Below are positions 57,501-61,299 of a stretch of 64,000 nucleotides of DNA, piece after piece. The notes below the pieces were generated by a model. That model saw nothing but the letters and a program-made list of their open reading frames with translations. It did not search any database and was not told where the DNA came from. The translations under genes and the position numbers were made by a program. The stretch's first letter is position 1; each line of letters starts with the position of its first letter. The DNA comes from Polydrusus tereticollis. Its lineage: Eukaryota > Arthropoda > Insecta > Coleoptera > Curculionidae. Location of the stretch: the NCBI GenBank assembly GCA_963920685.1, contig OY987331.1, forward strand, positions 40,920,523 to 40,984,522. Direction: 5' to 3'.

Positions 57501-60500
57501 TTATATTATTAATGAGAGTCCCTTCTGGAGAGCAGTTTCGGCTTTGTTATATTATTATTTTATTATTATTACTTATTAATAAATTACGTTTAAAATATGT
57601 TGTTGCGTTTTCTTTCTAACATAAAAAATCAGTATAACACTTTTGTTGCATACAGGTAGATAAAAAAAATATTTTTTCCACGCTTTTATAAATATTATTA
57701 CCTTAAAGCAGCGCAACCTTTTATTCTATCAGCAACGAGTGCGTCCCTGCTTTCATTCGATCACCCGCTGGGTCTTATCGGCATTAGGGATTGGATTAGC
57801 ATATATTATAATGAGATTGTAAGATAGTTTTCAACGGCTGTTGACAGGGCATTCACTCTCACCAACGTCAAAAAGAACCTTAACACAAATGGCTATCCCA
57901 CGAGACTACAAGAAGCGTCAGAATCACACGACTAGACAGAAAAATGACGTCGAAGCTGGACTCACCATAAATGTGCCATATGTCAAAGGAATCTCTGAAT
58001 AAATTCAAACAGTACAAGATTCGAACAGTCTTTGGCTCTAAAGATGCCTTAAGAAGCAACATGACGAAAATAAAGCCTACAAGTCAAAGGGACATGAGGA
58101 ATAGTGTATGTAGAATACCTTGCGAGTACGGATAATTCTATGTTGGTGAAACCCCACGATCCCATGAAACAGGGATCAAAGAACATCAAAAGCACACACT
58201 GGAGGGAGAAACAAGCCGATCCACGGCTGCCACTTGAAATGGTCAGAAATAAAGATTATACTCAATGAAAACCATTCGCGAAAGAGGAACTACAAAGAAT
58301 TCATATTCAAGAACGCTGCTTCAGTAAACCCTCTTTAGACATAAGAAATATTTGGGAACCCTTGTTAAGTAAATGTAAGCTTAGATTAAGACAATAAGTA
58401 ACACTTACTCATCTCGGTCATATTCTGCTATCACTAAGTGGTATAAATACTCTTGTAGCTTCGTAGCTTGTTTAATATTTACCTGAAGACGACTGGAGAT
58501 GTTTACCAGTTGAAACGTCGTGAGAAAAATAAATAATGACAATAATGGAAGTCCAAAACGCGTTTATCATTCATGATACAATCATGGTCTCTAACCTTCA
58601 AACAAATACTAACACCATATGGTTTAACCACCACTCTTCACCGTAATCAAAAACTTGCATTCTTTATGTTTTGTCTATAGAATCTCAAGATGTATCAAAA
58701 CTTGTCAAAAAGATGCGGAGTTGCCATTTAAGAAAATAAGTTTTTTTGAAATAGCGTCCAATCTGTTTATCTTTTCCACAGATTTTTCTTAGTTGAACTA
58801 ATTCCTGAAACTTTGTTTTACGAACTATAGGTCTATCTCTTTAAATAAAAAAGTTAGCTTATGTCAGATTAAAAAAAAATAACACTGTATAACAGGGCCG
58901 GATTGACAGGTTTTTTCAACAAACGTGCGCTTATGTTCGTTGCAAACGGAAACTGATTTATTTAAATTTCAGATGATGCGTTTTTTTGGTAGTTTAACTA
59001 TCGAAAATTCTCCAGTATAGGTCACATTATGAAATATTTTAAAACTCAATTTTGTTCAATCTCAATTAACAAATTTAATAATATTAACAATTAATGATAT
59101 CAAGATTAACTATTACTTAAAATCGAAAGTAGTCTAAATATTTACAGGATAACATTATGAATATGACCACCATAATTTTCTATCACCGATTGCGGTCGCC
59201 TTCGCCATAGGTCAATAGCTGCATTGATTATGTCCTGGTTAAAATTATTCCAACAGAACTGTAACCTTTCCTTTAGCTCTTCCATGGTGTTAAACCTTTG
59301 ACCATTGTGAACATTTGCCTCTAAAATTCCCCATTTGGAAGAGTCAACAGAGTTTAAGTCTAGACGATTGGGTGATCACATGTCCGGTTCGATGTAATCG
59401 GGGCATTGCTCAAACAAAAACATTCTTGTACTCCGAGAGATATTGTAAGGAGCACCGTCTTGTTGGAACATGTAATCGTCGCAGATTGCTTTAATTTCAG
59501 GAAGCAAGTGATGTAAAATTTGTTGTTGATACGCGTCCGAGTTGAGTTTTACTCCGGCATCTACAACAATGAGACTTGACTTCCCTAATTTGGAAACTGC
59601 CACAGAGACCATACGCCAGGTGAAAAGTAACTTCTCTTGATTAAAAGATTTTCCAACGGGATTTCCCTCTTTACCCGCACATTTGCGTATACCTGATTAT
59701 TTTGTGTATTTTTTAGCGGCCTCAAGTAAAACATCTTCTCATCTGAAAACCATATCTTTGCGATATTTTTCCGAGAACGGAATCTTCGTAGTAATAGATT
59801 ACATCTTTCTAATCGTTTCTTCTTCACATTGGCATTAAGTTTTTGACAGTTAAGTTGGCAATCATTTTTTATAATTCTTTGAACTGTAGAACGGTGAATT
59901 CTTGTTCTTTTCGCTATTTTTCTGGTACCTACAGATTCTTCAGGTCGTACATTTTTTATAATATTTCTTACCATGGTAATATTTCCTTGAGTTCTTGAAG
60001 TTTTCTTCCTTCCCCTTCCAACTTTTATTTTCATGGATCCATTATTTTCTCTAAAATGTCTTAAAAACTTTCCAACTGTTCCAACATACCAATTATTTTC
60101 AGAAAACTCCTTTACAATTTCTCTTGCACCGTAATTATGTTTTTGTCGAAAATATTTGATAAGAATTCGATCCTCTTCACTTAAGACTGCCATTGTGTAC
60201 GGATTAGCTGTCAAGACGCGTACAAACATCCAAAATAACATTGTTTATTATTTTAATAACAGACATAGATACTCTGATTTTTAATAACGGTCATGGATAT
60301 ACTCTGATTTTTAATAACGGTCATGGATGCTGCAATCATGGTTCAAACGACTTCAAATTTCCAAAATGATAACCGCAATATTTTAGTACATCAATGAACT
60401 CAATAAATTGTATTTCTTGAATTTTAAAATCTTTCACAATGATACCTATACTGAAGAATTTTCGATAGTTAAACTACCAAAAAAACGTATCATTTGAAAT

Positions 60501-61297
60501 TTAAATAAATCAGTTTCCGATTAAAACGAACATAAGCTCATGTTTGTTGAAAAAAACCTGTCAATCCGGCCCTGTTTAAAATATTTTGATAAAAATTACA
60601 CATTCTACTGAGACGATTTTAGTTCATGATCACTCCAAAAATAAATTAAATCAGTGCAAAATGAAAAAAAATATTCACAATTAAAAATGTACTCCTTTAA
60701 TTTGAGCCACAGTGTAGTGTCTTGCTTGTTCCTTCATTTTGTGTCTTTTGTTAAATTTATTTATATAATTTATATATAAGCCATTGGTTAAGGAAGAGTA
60801 GCCACCAGACGGTTATACCTCGACAACGTATACTTTGCCTACTTCATATATTTTAAAATAATTTATAAATTCTATATACTCGTATAATTACACTGTAAAT
60901 TTACTATTTAGTCTTTAAATAAAAGTAAGTTATTATTATTAATATTAAATGCCTAACTTAACTCGTGGAATGAAATAATAATACGAAATACATTTTTTAT
61001 TTTTGGGGTACCCTGTACATTATGAAAAAATGAATTTAAAACATACCTGCAATAGGGCCCCTAACAATCCCGAAATACAATTTTACTGTTAGGTATAGTA
61101 AATATTCTGTGTCGAATGGCATGCATTTCTAAAACAACGTCAAGTTTAAAAGTTACCTTGCTATAAATGCCGCCGCCACTGTCCTGATCTTTGAGTGCCG
61201 AAGTAAAGCCACAAGGGTGAGCAAATTTCCCATGACTCCGACCACCATGATGATGACTGTGAAAGTCCCGGCCGCTGACATCATTGGCCGGGAATAT
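18445..61297 (-). CDS. Tre1/moody-like rhodopsin-family GPCR, 5'-incomplete, transposon-filled introns
   Basis: Class A receptor of the plasma membrane. In Drosophila this group includes Tre1 (germ-cell migration) and moody (glial barrier); which one this is cannot be settled here. Five exons join in phase: 61157-61297 (TM1), 36164-36334 (TM2-TM3), 35915-36099 (TM4, ECL2), 31807-32149 (TM5-TM7), 18445-18583 (C-tail). Together they give about 325 residues. Hallmarks are VGVMGNLLTLVALLRHSKIR, an NRY in place of DRY split across an intron, paired Cys in EVLC and GTCSIKKDE, CFVVCYLPI in TM6 and NPVVY in TM7. No stop or frameshift was seen in any exon. The N-terminal exon before 61297 was not found. 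Introns are about 24.8 kb, 64 bp, 3.8 kb and 13.2 kb. Confidence 0.88.
18600..18720 (-). mobile_element. Penelope-like element terminal fragment with hammerhead-like hairpin
   Basis: The minus strand 18688-18660 reads CTGATGA, T, GGACAT, TTCT, ATGTCC, GAAAC. This is the same design as the termini at 30.5, 49.9 and 58.5 kb. No coding sequence remains. Confidence 0.55.
18884..19760 (-). pseudogene. Mariner-like transposase, 5'-truncated element
   Basis: The element's 3' end is TATACAGGGTGTTTCCTAAC at 18940-18959 (plus strand). Minus-strand segments in order include IWTKDNPHAIIEGHHQYTFS, FNIWAGIIGDSLVGPYFFPN, LMWFMHDGADPHFAVRVRNY (second Asp), ARWIGRGGPHPWPPRSTDLN and PLDFYFWGHLKQHV (third Asp). 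It ends TEEDLRLRIIDGFNTIRASP. Several frameshifts separate the segments. No matching 5' inverted repeat was found upstream. Confidence 0.88.
19965..21354 (-). mobile_element. DDE_3-type Tc1/mariner element with clear ends
   Basis: Inverted ends are AAGTCTGTGCG-TTTTAAGAAGTCCG: left 19965-19988, and right 21327-21354 with a 3-4 bp insertion. TA dinucleotides flank both ends (19963-19964 and 21355-21356). Length is 1390 bp. Confidence 0.9.
20187..21086 (-). CDS. DDE_3/IS630-like transposase catalytic domain, 299 residues, uninterrupted
   Basis: This is the only long open transposase frame in the window. The catalytic triad is visible: VIVLDKTWVFANG (Asp), SLIVLDNASYHTR (Asp) and NAIELVWG (Glu). 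Other family blocks are KRYIILHAGNEEGFV and LKYGHQVLRLPPYHYHYN. The C-terminus carries a run of Asp (residues about 250-257) before SESMQMQRK. It begins directly at the first catalytic block. The N-terminal HTH domain seen in the copies at 34.9 and 54.1 kb is missing from the remaining 270 bp, so it probably cannot bind its ends and is likely non-functional despite the open frame. Confidence 0.88.
   Translation of the reverse strand: MVIVLDKTWVFANGTSTKTSWQDDSKHCYSSTRASNGKRYIILHAGNEEGFVLNASLIFSSTKKTDDYHGNMDAEIFEHWFEEKLLKSLEKPSLIVLDNASYHTRLEEKFPSSSWKKEEIKEWLSKKNINHENLYLKSELLSKCKEQSFKKKYVVDELALKYGHQVLRLPPYHYHYNAIELVWGISKNYYDKHACKNIGKPSVLKLWEEALSQAGKEEWRKCIEHTEKIIFESYETEQVIDEVRPLIITNDDDDDDDVDSDESESMQMQRKTTFSSTYLQVGTFCRKTTKSVLFRTKTL
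21360..22085. other. Intron DNA, no feature recognised
   Basis: No coding motif or repeat recognised. The minus-strand open frames at 21335-21688 and 21844-22053 lack family features. Confidence 0.4.
22091..22176. repeat. Long hairpin (about 38-bp arms, 9-nt loop)
   Basis: The left arm starts GCGCAACTCGGGGCGA and ends CGATTTCACGAGTGTGA. The right arm is its reverse complement with a few mismatches and 2 extra bases. It stands alone, with no ORF next to it. Confidence 0.85.
22180..23285. other. Intron DNA without gene
   Basis: AT-rich. 22307-22319 is a purine run (GGAGGGGGGGGGAG). A small inverted repeat (TTTAGTAGCTAGAAAGTG and CACTTTCTTAGCTAAAA) lies at about 22645-22715. Nothing else recognised. 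Confidence 0.4.
23290..23395 (+). repeat. Interspersed repeat, copy 1 (second copy 32965-33070)
   Basis: Both copies contain ATATGTACGCCA-TG and, about 40 bp on, GTTATGT(A/G)GGCAGTTTAA then TGTCTAATGCAA(G/A)GTA. It is an unidentified repeat family, and no inverted ends were found. Confidence 0.75.
23895..24072. mobile_element. Short mariner-type MITE
   Basis: The left end TATACCGGGTGTCC and right end (minus strand) TATACCAGGTGTCT form an imperfect inverted repeat with TA flanks, about 180 bp apart. No ORF of consequence; the frame 23831-24019 runs across its edge. Confidence 0.55.
24425..24862 (+). CDS. Unrecognised 145-codon ORF, possible mitochondrial-targeted protein fragment
   Basis: The start MLRFVRHKQLIRNVKSITSH is basic with no acidic residue, like a mitochondrial presequence. 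An acidic, helical segment follows (FEIFEKAVVQLLREIGDEDS, SLNTVIQWAEENLNELENSS) up to KLTDSFIKRTN at about residue 119. From about 24785 the frame runs into poly-T and the mariner end at 24819, so the last 25 residues are transposon-derived and the natural 3' end is missing. It lies on the opposite strand inside a GPCR intron. It could be a host exon, a retrocopy or a gene carried by another element. Confidence 0.4.
   Translation: MLRFVRHKQLIRNVKSITSHSKQAEFEIFEKAVVQLLREIGDEDSEVAANPIVRDKLISTGKALKSLNTVIQWAEENLNELENSSVVALQDLRAKLIQKVHTIPTKQSKLTDSFIKRTNFILRFFFYFLLHIQSCKKVGHNACNF
24819..26303 (+). mobile_element. Mariner-like element, right end lost
   Basis: The left terminus is TATACAGAGTTGCAAAAAAG (24817 on). 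A transposase follows (25211-26303). No matching right terminus is found: the sequence changes to a DDE_3 fragment at about 26310. Confidence 0.75.
25211..26303 (+). pseudogene. Mariner-like transposase, broken; same family as the copy at 0.7-1.8 kb
   Basis: MVHLNEKQRVEI starts at 25211, then a frameshift before SGYGNMKRSQDQVCQLFNEL. From 25224 a single frame runs to 26303 with only two stops: TGA at 25413-25415 (after REAPKSG) and TAG at 26037-26039. Catalytic blocks are IIFSDEISFHLND (Asp), VWFQQNGAPAHYAANV (expected Asp is Asn) and WPARSPDLTPLDFFLRGHL (Asp). The C-terminus is LALCLAENGGHFEHL. The TAG lies before IGRRGAIDW, where Trp is expected. Confidence 0.92.
26310..26420 (+). pseudogene. 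Small DDE_3 transposase fragment
   Basis: One frame reads LFKMGFRYRTIDQKQVLMEC-QRLE, closely matching RVLFKIGFIFRTIDKKQVLL at 27.3 kb. It abuts the truncated mariner. Confidence 0.7.
26850..28225 (+). pseudogene. DDE_3/IS630-like transposase copy, heavily decayed
   Basis: Segments appear in family order: SSNVPVKKKHLSLDARNIVK, YTVYEEHRVPILETLKQRPT, SLRRVLFKIGFIFRTIDKKQ, TWFDTQDKPFKG (first catalytic Asp replaced), KGKIITILHAGSENGWIP, AKNIKDSCVDFHKDTMAELF, EMDNAS (second Asp), then MGHTVLGLPPNYCIFNAIEH-MWHQLKSIV (Glu). An acidic tail, NEDSDSETELDVE, ends near 28219. At least six stops or frameshifts. It is closest to the copies at 36.7 and 56.7 kb. Confidence 0.88.
28560..29640 (+). mobile_element. 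Crypton-like element, internally deleted, bounded by hairpins
   Basis: The left hairpin (about 28567-28650) has arms with GGACTATAATGCCC and CCCGAGGGCC. The right hairpin is a perfect 15-bp stem, ATAAGCGGGCATTAT-C-ATAATGCCCGCTTAT (29595-29625). A two-exon tyrosine-recombinase remnant lies between. Boundaries are set by the hairpins and are inferred. Confidence 0.6.
28854..29482 (+). pseudogene. Crypton-type tyrosine recombinase, core deleted
   Basis: Exon 1 (28854-29032) reads MEEIPQNIREKVIKATENLL, PVKSRQQYDREYGIFGIWKD, ITENVLMAYFQEL, then a GTAAGT donor. After a 55-bp intron ending TTTTTAG, the frame continues SEKYSPNSLWTKYSTLRSTL, ISQYHRLISFLKVKSKGYVP, KKSKVLEGEQILKF and VILVMGVFGGLR, which reaches the catalytic Arg of box I. 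The sequence then jumps to a Thr/Ser-rich C-terminus (NTDHSIVGSATFSGTFQNCN-FYFG), typical of the ends of these proteins. The box II HxxR and Tyr region is missing, consistent with an internal deletion. It cannot recombine DNA itself. Confidence 0.75.
29757..30230 (+). CDS. Penelope-like GIY-YIG endonuclease domain (5'-truncated protein)
   Basis: The open frame has a thumb-like start (LKSLNNNLKIAYKSVNNLRS, LFSRVKDSINVLDKSG), then the GIY-YIG nuclease: GVYLLSCNSCTAKYAGQTGR, SFNVRIKEHLNSQ, with Glu in LNFLENIEIAK. The C-terminus is AHYREAARIVNEFK. The reverse transcriptase normally upstream is absent. The frame itself is intact for 157 codons. Confidence 0.85.
   Translation: MGTVSLRVGNVLKSLNNNLKIAYKSVNNLRSLFSRVKDSINVLDKSGVYLLSCNSCTAKYAGQTGRSFNVRIKEHLNSQKSPNDRRSAFGLHLRENLHSFNTKDNFKMLHNANKGLKLNFLENIEIAKLEINNQIECLNDPVSAHYREAARIVNEFK
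30685..31685 (+). pseudogene. LINE reverse transcriptase 3' fragment
   Basis: It starts around LFLIFINDIQNVIDVE and the FADD active-site box (about 30750). It continues LQNNVNANNNWCVGNGLLLN, GVENVKDLSVIVDSKLTFND, LVRSRLEYGSLIWAPV. A frameshift at about 31155 moves it to VEQVQRKFIKYFALKTDGVY and FSLESLEKRRDIV. It ends in a TAAATAAATAAGTAAAT tail at about 31678-31694. 5'-truncated, jockey/CR1 group by appearance. Confidence 0.85.
31807..32149 (-). CDS. GPCR exon: TM5 to TM7
   Basis: The acceptor is TTTTTAG. The exon starts GC, which completes a Gly codon. It reads HSSKTALFIIGFALPSVIIV-LCYSN (TM5), VRKSHQRLAQHSTNANKFKR-SEMKITKM (ICL3), VLVIFICFVVCYLPITIVKI (TM6), LGYLLIYLASCVNPVVYVTM-NKQYR (TM7). 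The donor is GTAAGG. No defects. Confidence 0.93.
32360..32935 (-). pseudogene. LINE reverse transcriptase 3' fragment
   Basis: The minus strand reads IKLTIYKTIIRPVLTYGAST, WCTVNKTRLKKLQIIQNKTL-RIITNSQRHVPVTVLHNDAN and MEQHMTKLITNYHRWTD, a jockey-type RT C-terminus. The protein breaks near 32640 and the remainder to about 32360 is its likely 3' end. Confidence 0.8.
32965..33070 (+). repeat. Interspersed repeat, copy 2 (see 23290-23395)
   Basis: Shares ATATGTACGCCACTG and GTTATGTGGGCAGTTTAATG with copy 1 at matching spacing. Confidence 0.75.
33075..33840. other. Intron DNA without gene
   Basis: Only a 19-bp palindrome, AATTAGGGT-C-ACCCTAATT (33551-33569), stands out. Confidence 0.4.
33845..35095 (-). 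pseudogene. DDE_3/IS630-like transposase copy with N-terminal HTH
   Basis: The minus strand starts at 35062 with MASVSKFVAEKRISKTALSK-NEKIIILNMFNALRHQN and an HTH-like VRQSTIYQLVHEDKRGP. After a decayed middle, 34533-34261 gives LIITHIGSKNGFVNGG, GDYHEDVNSNVFEEYFQQML and PPGSVIVMDNASYHSRKYEK (second Asp). A frameshift leads to KFIADKIASNRNITVPRLPP-YHCELNPIKLVWTQV. The catalytic Glu of the NPIE motif is Lys here. The first Asp region is not recognisable. Confidence 0.88.
35230..35650. repeat. Five dispersed copies of GGTGTCGAGAxxGGCTA in both orientations
   Basis: Inverted copies (CTCGACACCA) occur near 35252-35263 and 35321-35333. Direct copies (GTGTCGAGA...GGCTA) occur at about 35544-35559, 35586-35602 and 35627-35643. 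The longer shared core, TAGCC-xx-TCTCGACACC, suggests a small foldback element. Confidence 0.65.
35915..36099 (-). CDS. GPCR exon: TM4 and ECL2
   Basis: The first base completes the Arg of the NRY motif. The frame reads YILIAWPQLYTQIYTKTKVF-MYISLIWIFSYGLQIPTLLG, KWGVYGMDERLGTCSIKKDE-H, with donor GTGAGT. The ECL2 Cys in GTCSI pairs with the Cys of EVLC in the upstream exon. Confidence 0.93.
36164..36334 (-). CDS. GPCR exon: TM2 and TM3
   Basis: The acceptor is TTTTCTTAG. The first base completes Ser (AG|C) after AAAFIA. The frame reads LCLSDLLFCFLVLPFSASQF, FHGTWIHGEVLCTMIPTLRY, GTIGVSLLSIASISINR. The donor GTAAGG starts a 64-bp intron to the next exon. Confidence 0.93.
36488..37636 (-). mobile_element. 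DDE_3 element with internal deletion, sister of 9713-12117
   Basis: The right end on the plus strand (37636) begins, read on the minus strand, TTAATGCAGGTAAATTATGG. The left end (36488) is GGCCAGCTGTAAAATTGAAA. Both match the copy at 9.7 kb and define the family's termini. About 500 bp of coding sequence is deleted. Confidence 0.85.
36686..37384 (-). pseudogene. DDE_3 transposase deletion derivative, 232-codon open frame
   Basis: The frame opens out of phase with the original N-terminus and joins the catalytic part after a deletion that removed the HTH and the first catalytic Asp. It then reads GNGLSLSAKDIKDSSLDYHE, IPPNSVIVMDNASYHSRQLT (second Asp), YAKNLEHTVLRLPPYHCIFN and PIEHVWHQLKSAIRR (Glu). 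The acidic tail is DDDSDSDIDILSE, stop 36686-36688. The long open frame does not mean activity. Confidence 0.9.
37640..37869. other. Short intron stretch between two DDE_3 copies
   Basis: Nothing recognisable. Confidence 0.4.
37870..39210 (+). pseudogene. DDE_3/IS630-like transposase copy, decayed; sister of 42.9-45.4 kb
   Basis: The left end shares GTGAAGTGTCAGTGTTTTTT with the copy ending at 45.4 kb. Segments: an N-terminal VQFTADTLSGGKTTIYNVLK, KLELDDVLMQIIRLKVH, IYLDKT in place of LDET, then a body with HIESSEGFVASLK, DADVFEEWFEQILHLIPIDT-IIVLDN (second Asp) and, after frameshifts, FKKYIVDEIAELRGISVLRL-PPYPCKLNAIEPIWAQIKT (Glu). It ends EMVKPLIINDV near 39154. Many stops. Confidence 0.85.
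39220..39877. mobile_element. Foldback mariner-type MITE, about 310-bp arms
   Basis: TACAGGGTGTTTCCTAACTA opens the left arm, and its complement closes the right arm. TA flanks both sides (39218-39219, 39878-39879). Arms run inward to about 39530 and 39565. The terminal 20 bp match the mariner end at 18940, so that family may have mobilised it. Confidence 0.92.
40008..41950 (-). pseudogene. LINE (CR1/jockey-group) reverse transcriptase, 5'-truncated
   Basis: The minus strand reads DIRNKNSSGIDHISAKLLKS, FPSFLKTAVIMPLSK, then a run of Gly codons from 18 C at 41679-41696. It resumes MDDPANFRPISLLPTLSKII, AAAVFCDISKAFDCVNHRIL, SGVPQGSILGPILFLLYIND, FTMFADDTTILW (FADD active site), VAKFLGVLIDDKLKFRDHV. 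A frameshift near 40893 leads to RIVYFSVIESHLRYGIAFWG and on to 40355. The 3' end is a (TTTGAC)n tail, plus strand 40013-40032. So there are two frame defects, one at the homopolymer. Confidence 0.92.
42081..42582. mobile_element. Foldback MITE with nearly complete palindrome
   Basis: The left end is TACAGGGTGTTAGTTAATGA. The right arm ends CTATCACTAATTAACACCC, with its terminal bases changed. Arms of about 250 bp meet near 42340-42375, including TTCGTTGTGAGAAGATGCCA and its complement. TA precedes the left end. No ORF. Confidence 0.9.
42583..42958. other. Intron DNA without gene
   Basis: AT-rich, with no recognisable feature. Confidence 0.35.
42997..43611. mobile_element. 615-bp MITE saturated with ACGT
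   Basis: The inverted ends are CCCAGGCAGCAGA-x2-GA(C/T)GTC. By my count about 27 ACGT tetramers occur inside, mostly as TGACGT/ACGTCA, AACGTC or TACGTTA. The insertion site is fixed by the sister DDE_3 copy at 37.9-39.2 kb, but the target duplication (TT or TTT) is too short to read with confidence. No ORF. Superfamily unknown. Confidence 0.88.
44632..45188. mobile_element. 557-bp MITE with TTAA target duplication
   Basis: TTAA lies at 44628-44631 and 45189-45192. The inverted ends are GC(A/T)GGATTTA-x-AAACT-xx-AAAAGTTxGC. Termini differ from the piggyBac at 13.9 kb (CCCATTA), so a different TTAA-targeting superfamily (another piggyBac lineage or Kolobok) is likely. Confidence 0.8.
45994..46559. 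mobile_element. Foldback MITE inside the pogo element
   Basis: CAGGGTTATCCAACCAAGAC begins the left arm, and the complement ends the right arm. Arms are about 245 bp with an A-rich centre (46270-46320). TA duplicates at both sides. Confidence 0.92.
46696..47962 (-). pseudogene. pogo/Tigger-type (DDE_1) transposase, broken
   Basis: The N-terminal frame (47962-47645) has a psq-type HTH: ISLRDATKRFKIPIGTLHNK, GRPTALTNAEDVSIVKNAQV, then the CENP-B-like segment YYLLKIGKKVPEFKNNYPSK-DWTLGFLKRHKD. The middle (47640-47205) is frameshifted, with traces of the catalytic domain. The C-terminal frame (47202-46696) reads LGDNLWSHFNDRVLSLCKEN, DILFCCLPPNSTHLCQPLDV, CYYAPLKLYWRTILDNWKLG and ends RRDGLLFKPVEIKRYLKYLQ. 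The DNLWSHF and QPLDV blocks are those of pogo-like DDE_1 transposases. Confidence 0.9.
48082..48165. repeat. Three tandem subterminal repeats of the pogo element
   Basis: Units of about 27 bp: CCGGATGGGGTTACTTTGAA-AGC twice, then CCGGTTGGGGCTACTTTGAA-CGC. They are followed by the inverted word GTTCAAAGTTACC. The same word occurs in the element's termini, so these are likely transposase-binding sites. Confidence 0.8.
48570..49365. other. Intron DNA without gene
   Basis: No recognisable coding or repeat structure. The frame at 49249-49491 runs into a Penelope terminal repeat and is not a gene. Confidence 0.4.
49373..50031. mobile_element. Penelope-like terminal repeats in inverted orientation, no ORF
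   Basis: About 160-bp arms (49373-49533 and 49870-50031) are inverted copies. They contain the hammerhead-like hairpin (plus strand 49917-49945; inverted at about 49455-49483). The 336 bp between them is non-coding. It matches the terminal layout of the element at 28.3-30.6 kb. Confidence 0.7.
50155..50880 (-). pseudogene. Mariner-like transposase fragment
   Basis: The terminus TACAGGGTATACGGTAAGTA lies at 50155 (plus strand). The minus strand reads MLFTDEADFTRDEVIYCHHL (first Asp), NFMVNMRVGIIGNHLIGPFF, a frameshift, then MYDGAPPHFSNLVRQHLSNT (second Asp), NRWICRGGPPRSADMTPLDF-SLWG (third Asp). The N-terminal domain is missing and the C-terminus is decayed. Confidence 0.88.
51108..52588. 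mobile_element. 1.48-kb foldback element with about 700-bp arms
   Basis: The left arm opens CCGGGTGTTCCACCTAAGAA. The right arm closes with its complement, GGTGGAACACCAGG. TA flanks are at 51106-51107 and 52589-52590. Arms pair nearly throughout (to about 51808 and from about 51865), leaving a loop of about 55 bp. Several open frames inside are mirrored and have no known motif. Similarity to the sequence at 62943-63420 shows it belongs to a family. Confidence 0.93.
52592..53348. other. Intron DNA without gene
   Basis: Only isolated words such as TACCCTGTATAT (52746-52757) suggest an old mariner end. Confidence 0.4.
53357..53782. mobile_element. 426-bp hAT-type MITE
   Basis: The inverted ends are CAGTGGC(G/A)TAAC. 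They are flanked by 8-bp near-duplicates, TAGTAGGT (53349-53356) and TACTAGGT (53783-53790). The 8-bp duplication and CA(G)-start fit hAT. The interior is non-coding. Confidence 0.8.
53631..53672. repeat. 10-bp tandem repeat (TTAACACAAA)n, about 4 units
   Basis: AACTAACACAAA is followed by three perfect TTAACACAAA units, inside the hAT-type MITE. Confidence 0.85.
54323..54493. mobile_element. 171-bp MITE with CAGGGCCGTA ends and G/C runs
   Basis: CAGGGCCGTAGCTAGG at the left and TATACGGCCCTG at the right form an inverted repeat. Inside are G8, G13 (54441-54453) and C7-C8 runs. It breaks the DDE_3 frame after LTRRQ. No target duplication could be read. Confidence 0.75.
54657..56481 (-). mobile_element. 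LINE insertion, 5'-truncated, with 11-12 bp target duplication
   Basis: It is flanked by TTAAAAACCTTT (54645-54656) and TTAAAACCTTT (56482-56492). The joined target restores the DDE_3 frame (PTLKT-LQRLKK). The poly-T at 54657-54670 is the minus-strand poly-A tail. Length about 1.8 kb. Confidence 0.92.
54826..56480 (-). pseudogene. LINE reverse transcriptase, one nonsense codon
   Basis: The minus frame runs from about 56478 (NNHFCTVGKKIIRELDSEIN) through ILDLKKSSAPGHDRITVHDI, NYRPISVISVFAKILETVIK, KIVIAVFVDLQKAFDVVDID, a single in-frame TAG at 55801-55803, LSNRKQYVKLDSF, NECGVPQGSVLGPLFYSLYV, YYTFADDTVLMYD (active site), IKYLGLIMDNLLSWSEHINY to LKEFLNVS at 54826. Nothing else is broken, so it is among the youngest coding insertions here. 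Endonuclease and ORF1 are lost by 5' truncation. Confidence 0.92.
57392..57845. other. Intron DNA without gene
   Basis: AT-rich, with nothing recognised. Confidence 0.35.
57850..58560 (+). pseudogene. Penelope-like element 3' end with GIY-YIG remnant
   Basis: Translated in pieces, 57950-58080 gives a thumb-type PYVKGISE segment and LRSNMTKIKPTSQRDMRN. 58095-58200 gives VYRIPCEYG, a stop, FYVGETPRSHETGIKEHQKH-TLEGE, the GIY-YIG core. The terminal hairpin motif lies at 58483-58516. Several stops and frameshifts. Confidence 0.85.
58562..58888. other. Intron DNA without gene
   Basis: Nothing recognised. Confidence 0.35.
58892..60576 (-). mobile_element. Tc3/mariner-like element, nearly full length
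   Basis: The inverted ends are ACAGGGCCGGATTGACAGGT-TTTTTCAACA, with arms continuing about 130 bp (CAGTTTCCG, TTTGGTAGTTTAACTATCGA). A TA dinucleotide lies next to each end. Length about 1.68 kb with one transposase gene. Confidence 0.9.
59150..60241 (-). pseudogene. Tc3-like transposase with few lesions
   Basis: The start is probably the ATG at 60192 (MAVLSEEDRILIKYFRQKHN). HTH region: YGAREIVKEFSENNWYVGTV, then VGTRKIAKRTRIHRSTVQRI. The catalytic core has IAKIWFSDEKMFYLRP (first Asp), a frameshift near 59600, then YMFQQDGAPYNISRSTRMFL (second Asp). A stop at 59373-59375 follows IEPDM. The frame continues SPNRLDLNSVDSSKWGILEA, where the conserved PDLNPVD-type third-Asp motif is altered, and ends GGHIHNVIL near 59155. 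Two lesions plus the altered motif suggest recent loss of activity. Confidence 0.9.
60580..61150. other. Intron DNA next to the GPCR TM1 exon
   Basis: AT-rich. GGGTACCCTGTACAT (61006-61020) is a possible relic of a mariner end. No gene. Confidence 0.4.
61157..61297 (-). CDS. GPCR exon: TM1
   Basis: The acceptor CATTCTTCCAG is followed by a pyrimidine-rich-preceded exon: YSRPMMSAAGTFTVIIMVVG, VMGNLLTLVALLRHSKIRTV, AAAFIA, with donor GTAACT leaving AG, which joins C of the TM2 exon to give Ser. The minus frame stays open upstream to 61377, but that part crosses the acceptor and has no start codon, so the coding start lies in an exon not found here. Confidence 0.88.
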
Positions 61298-61299
61298 CT

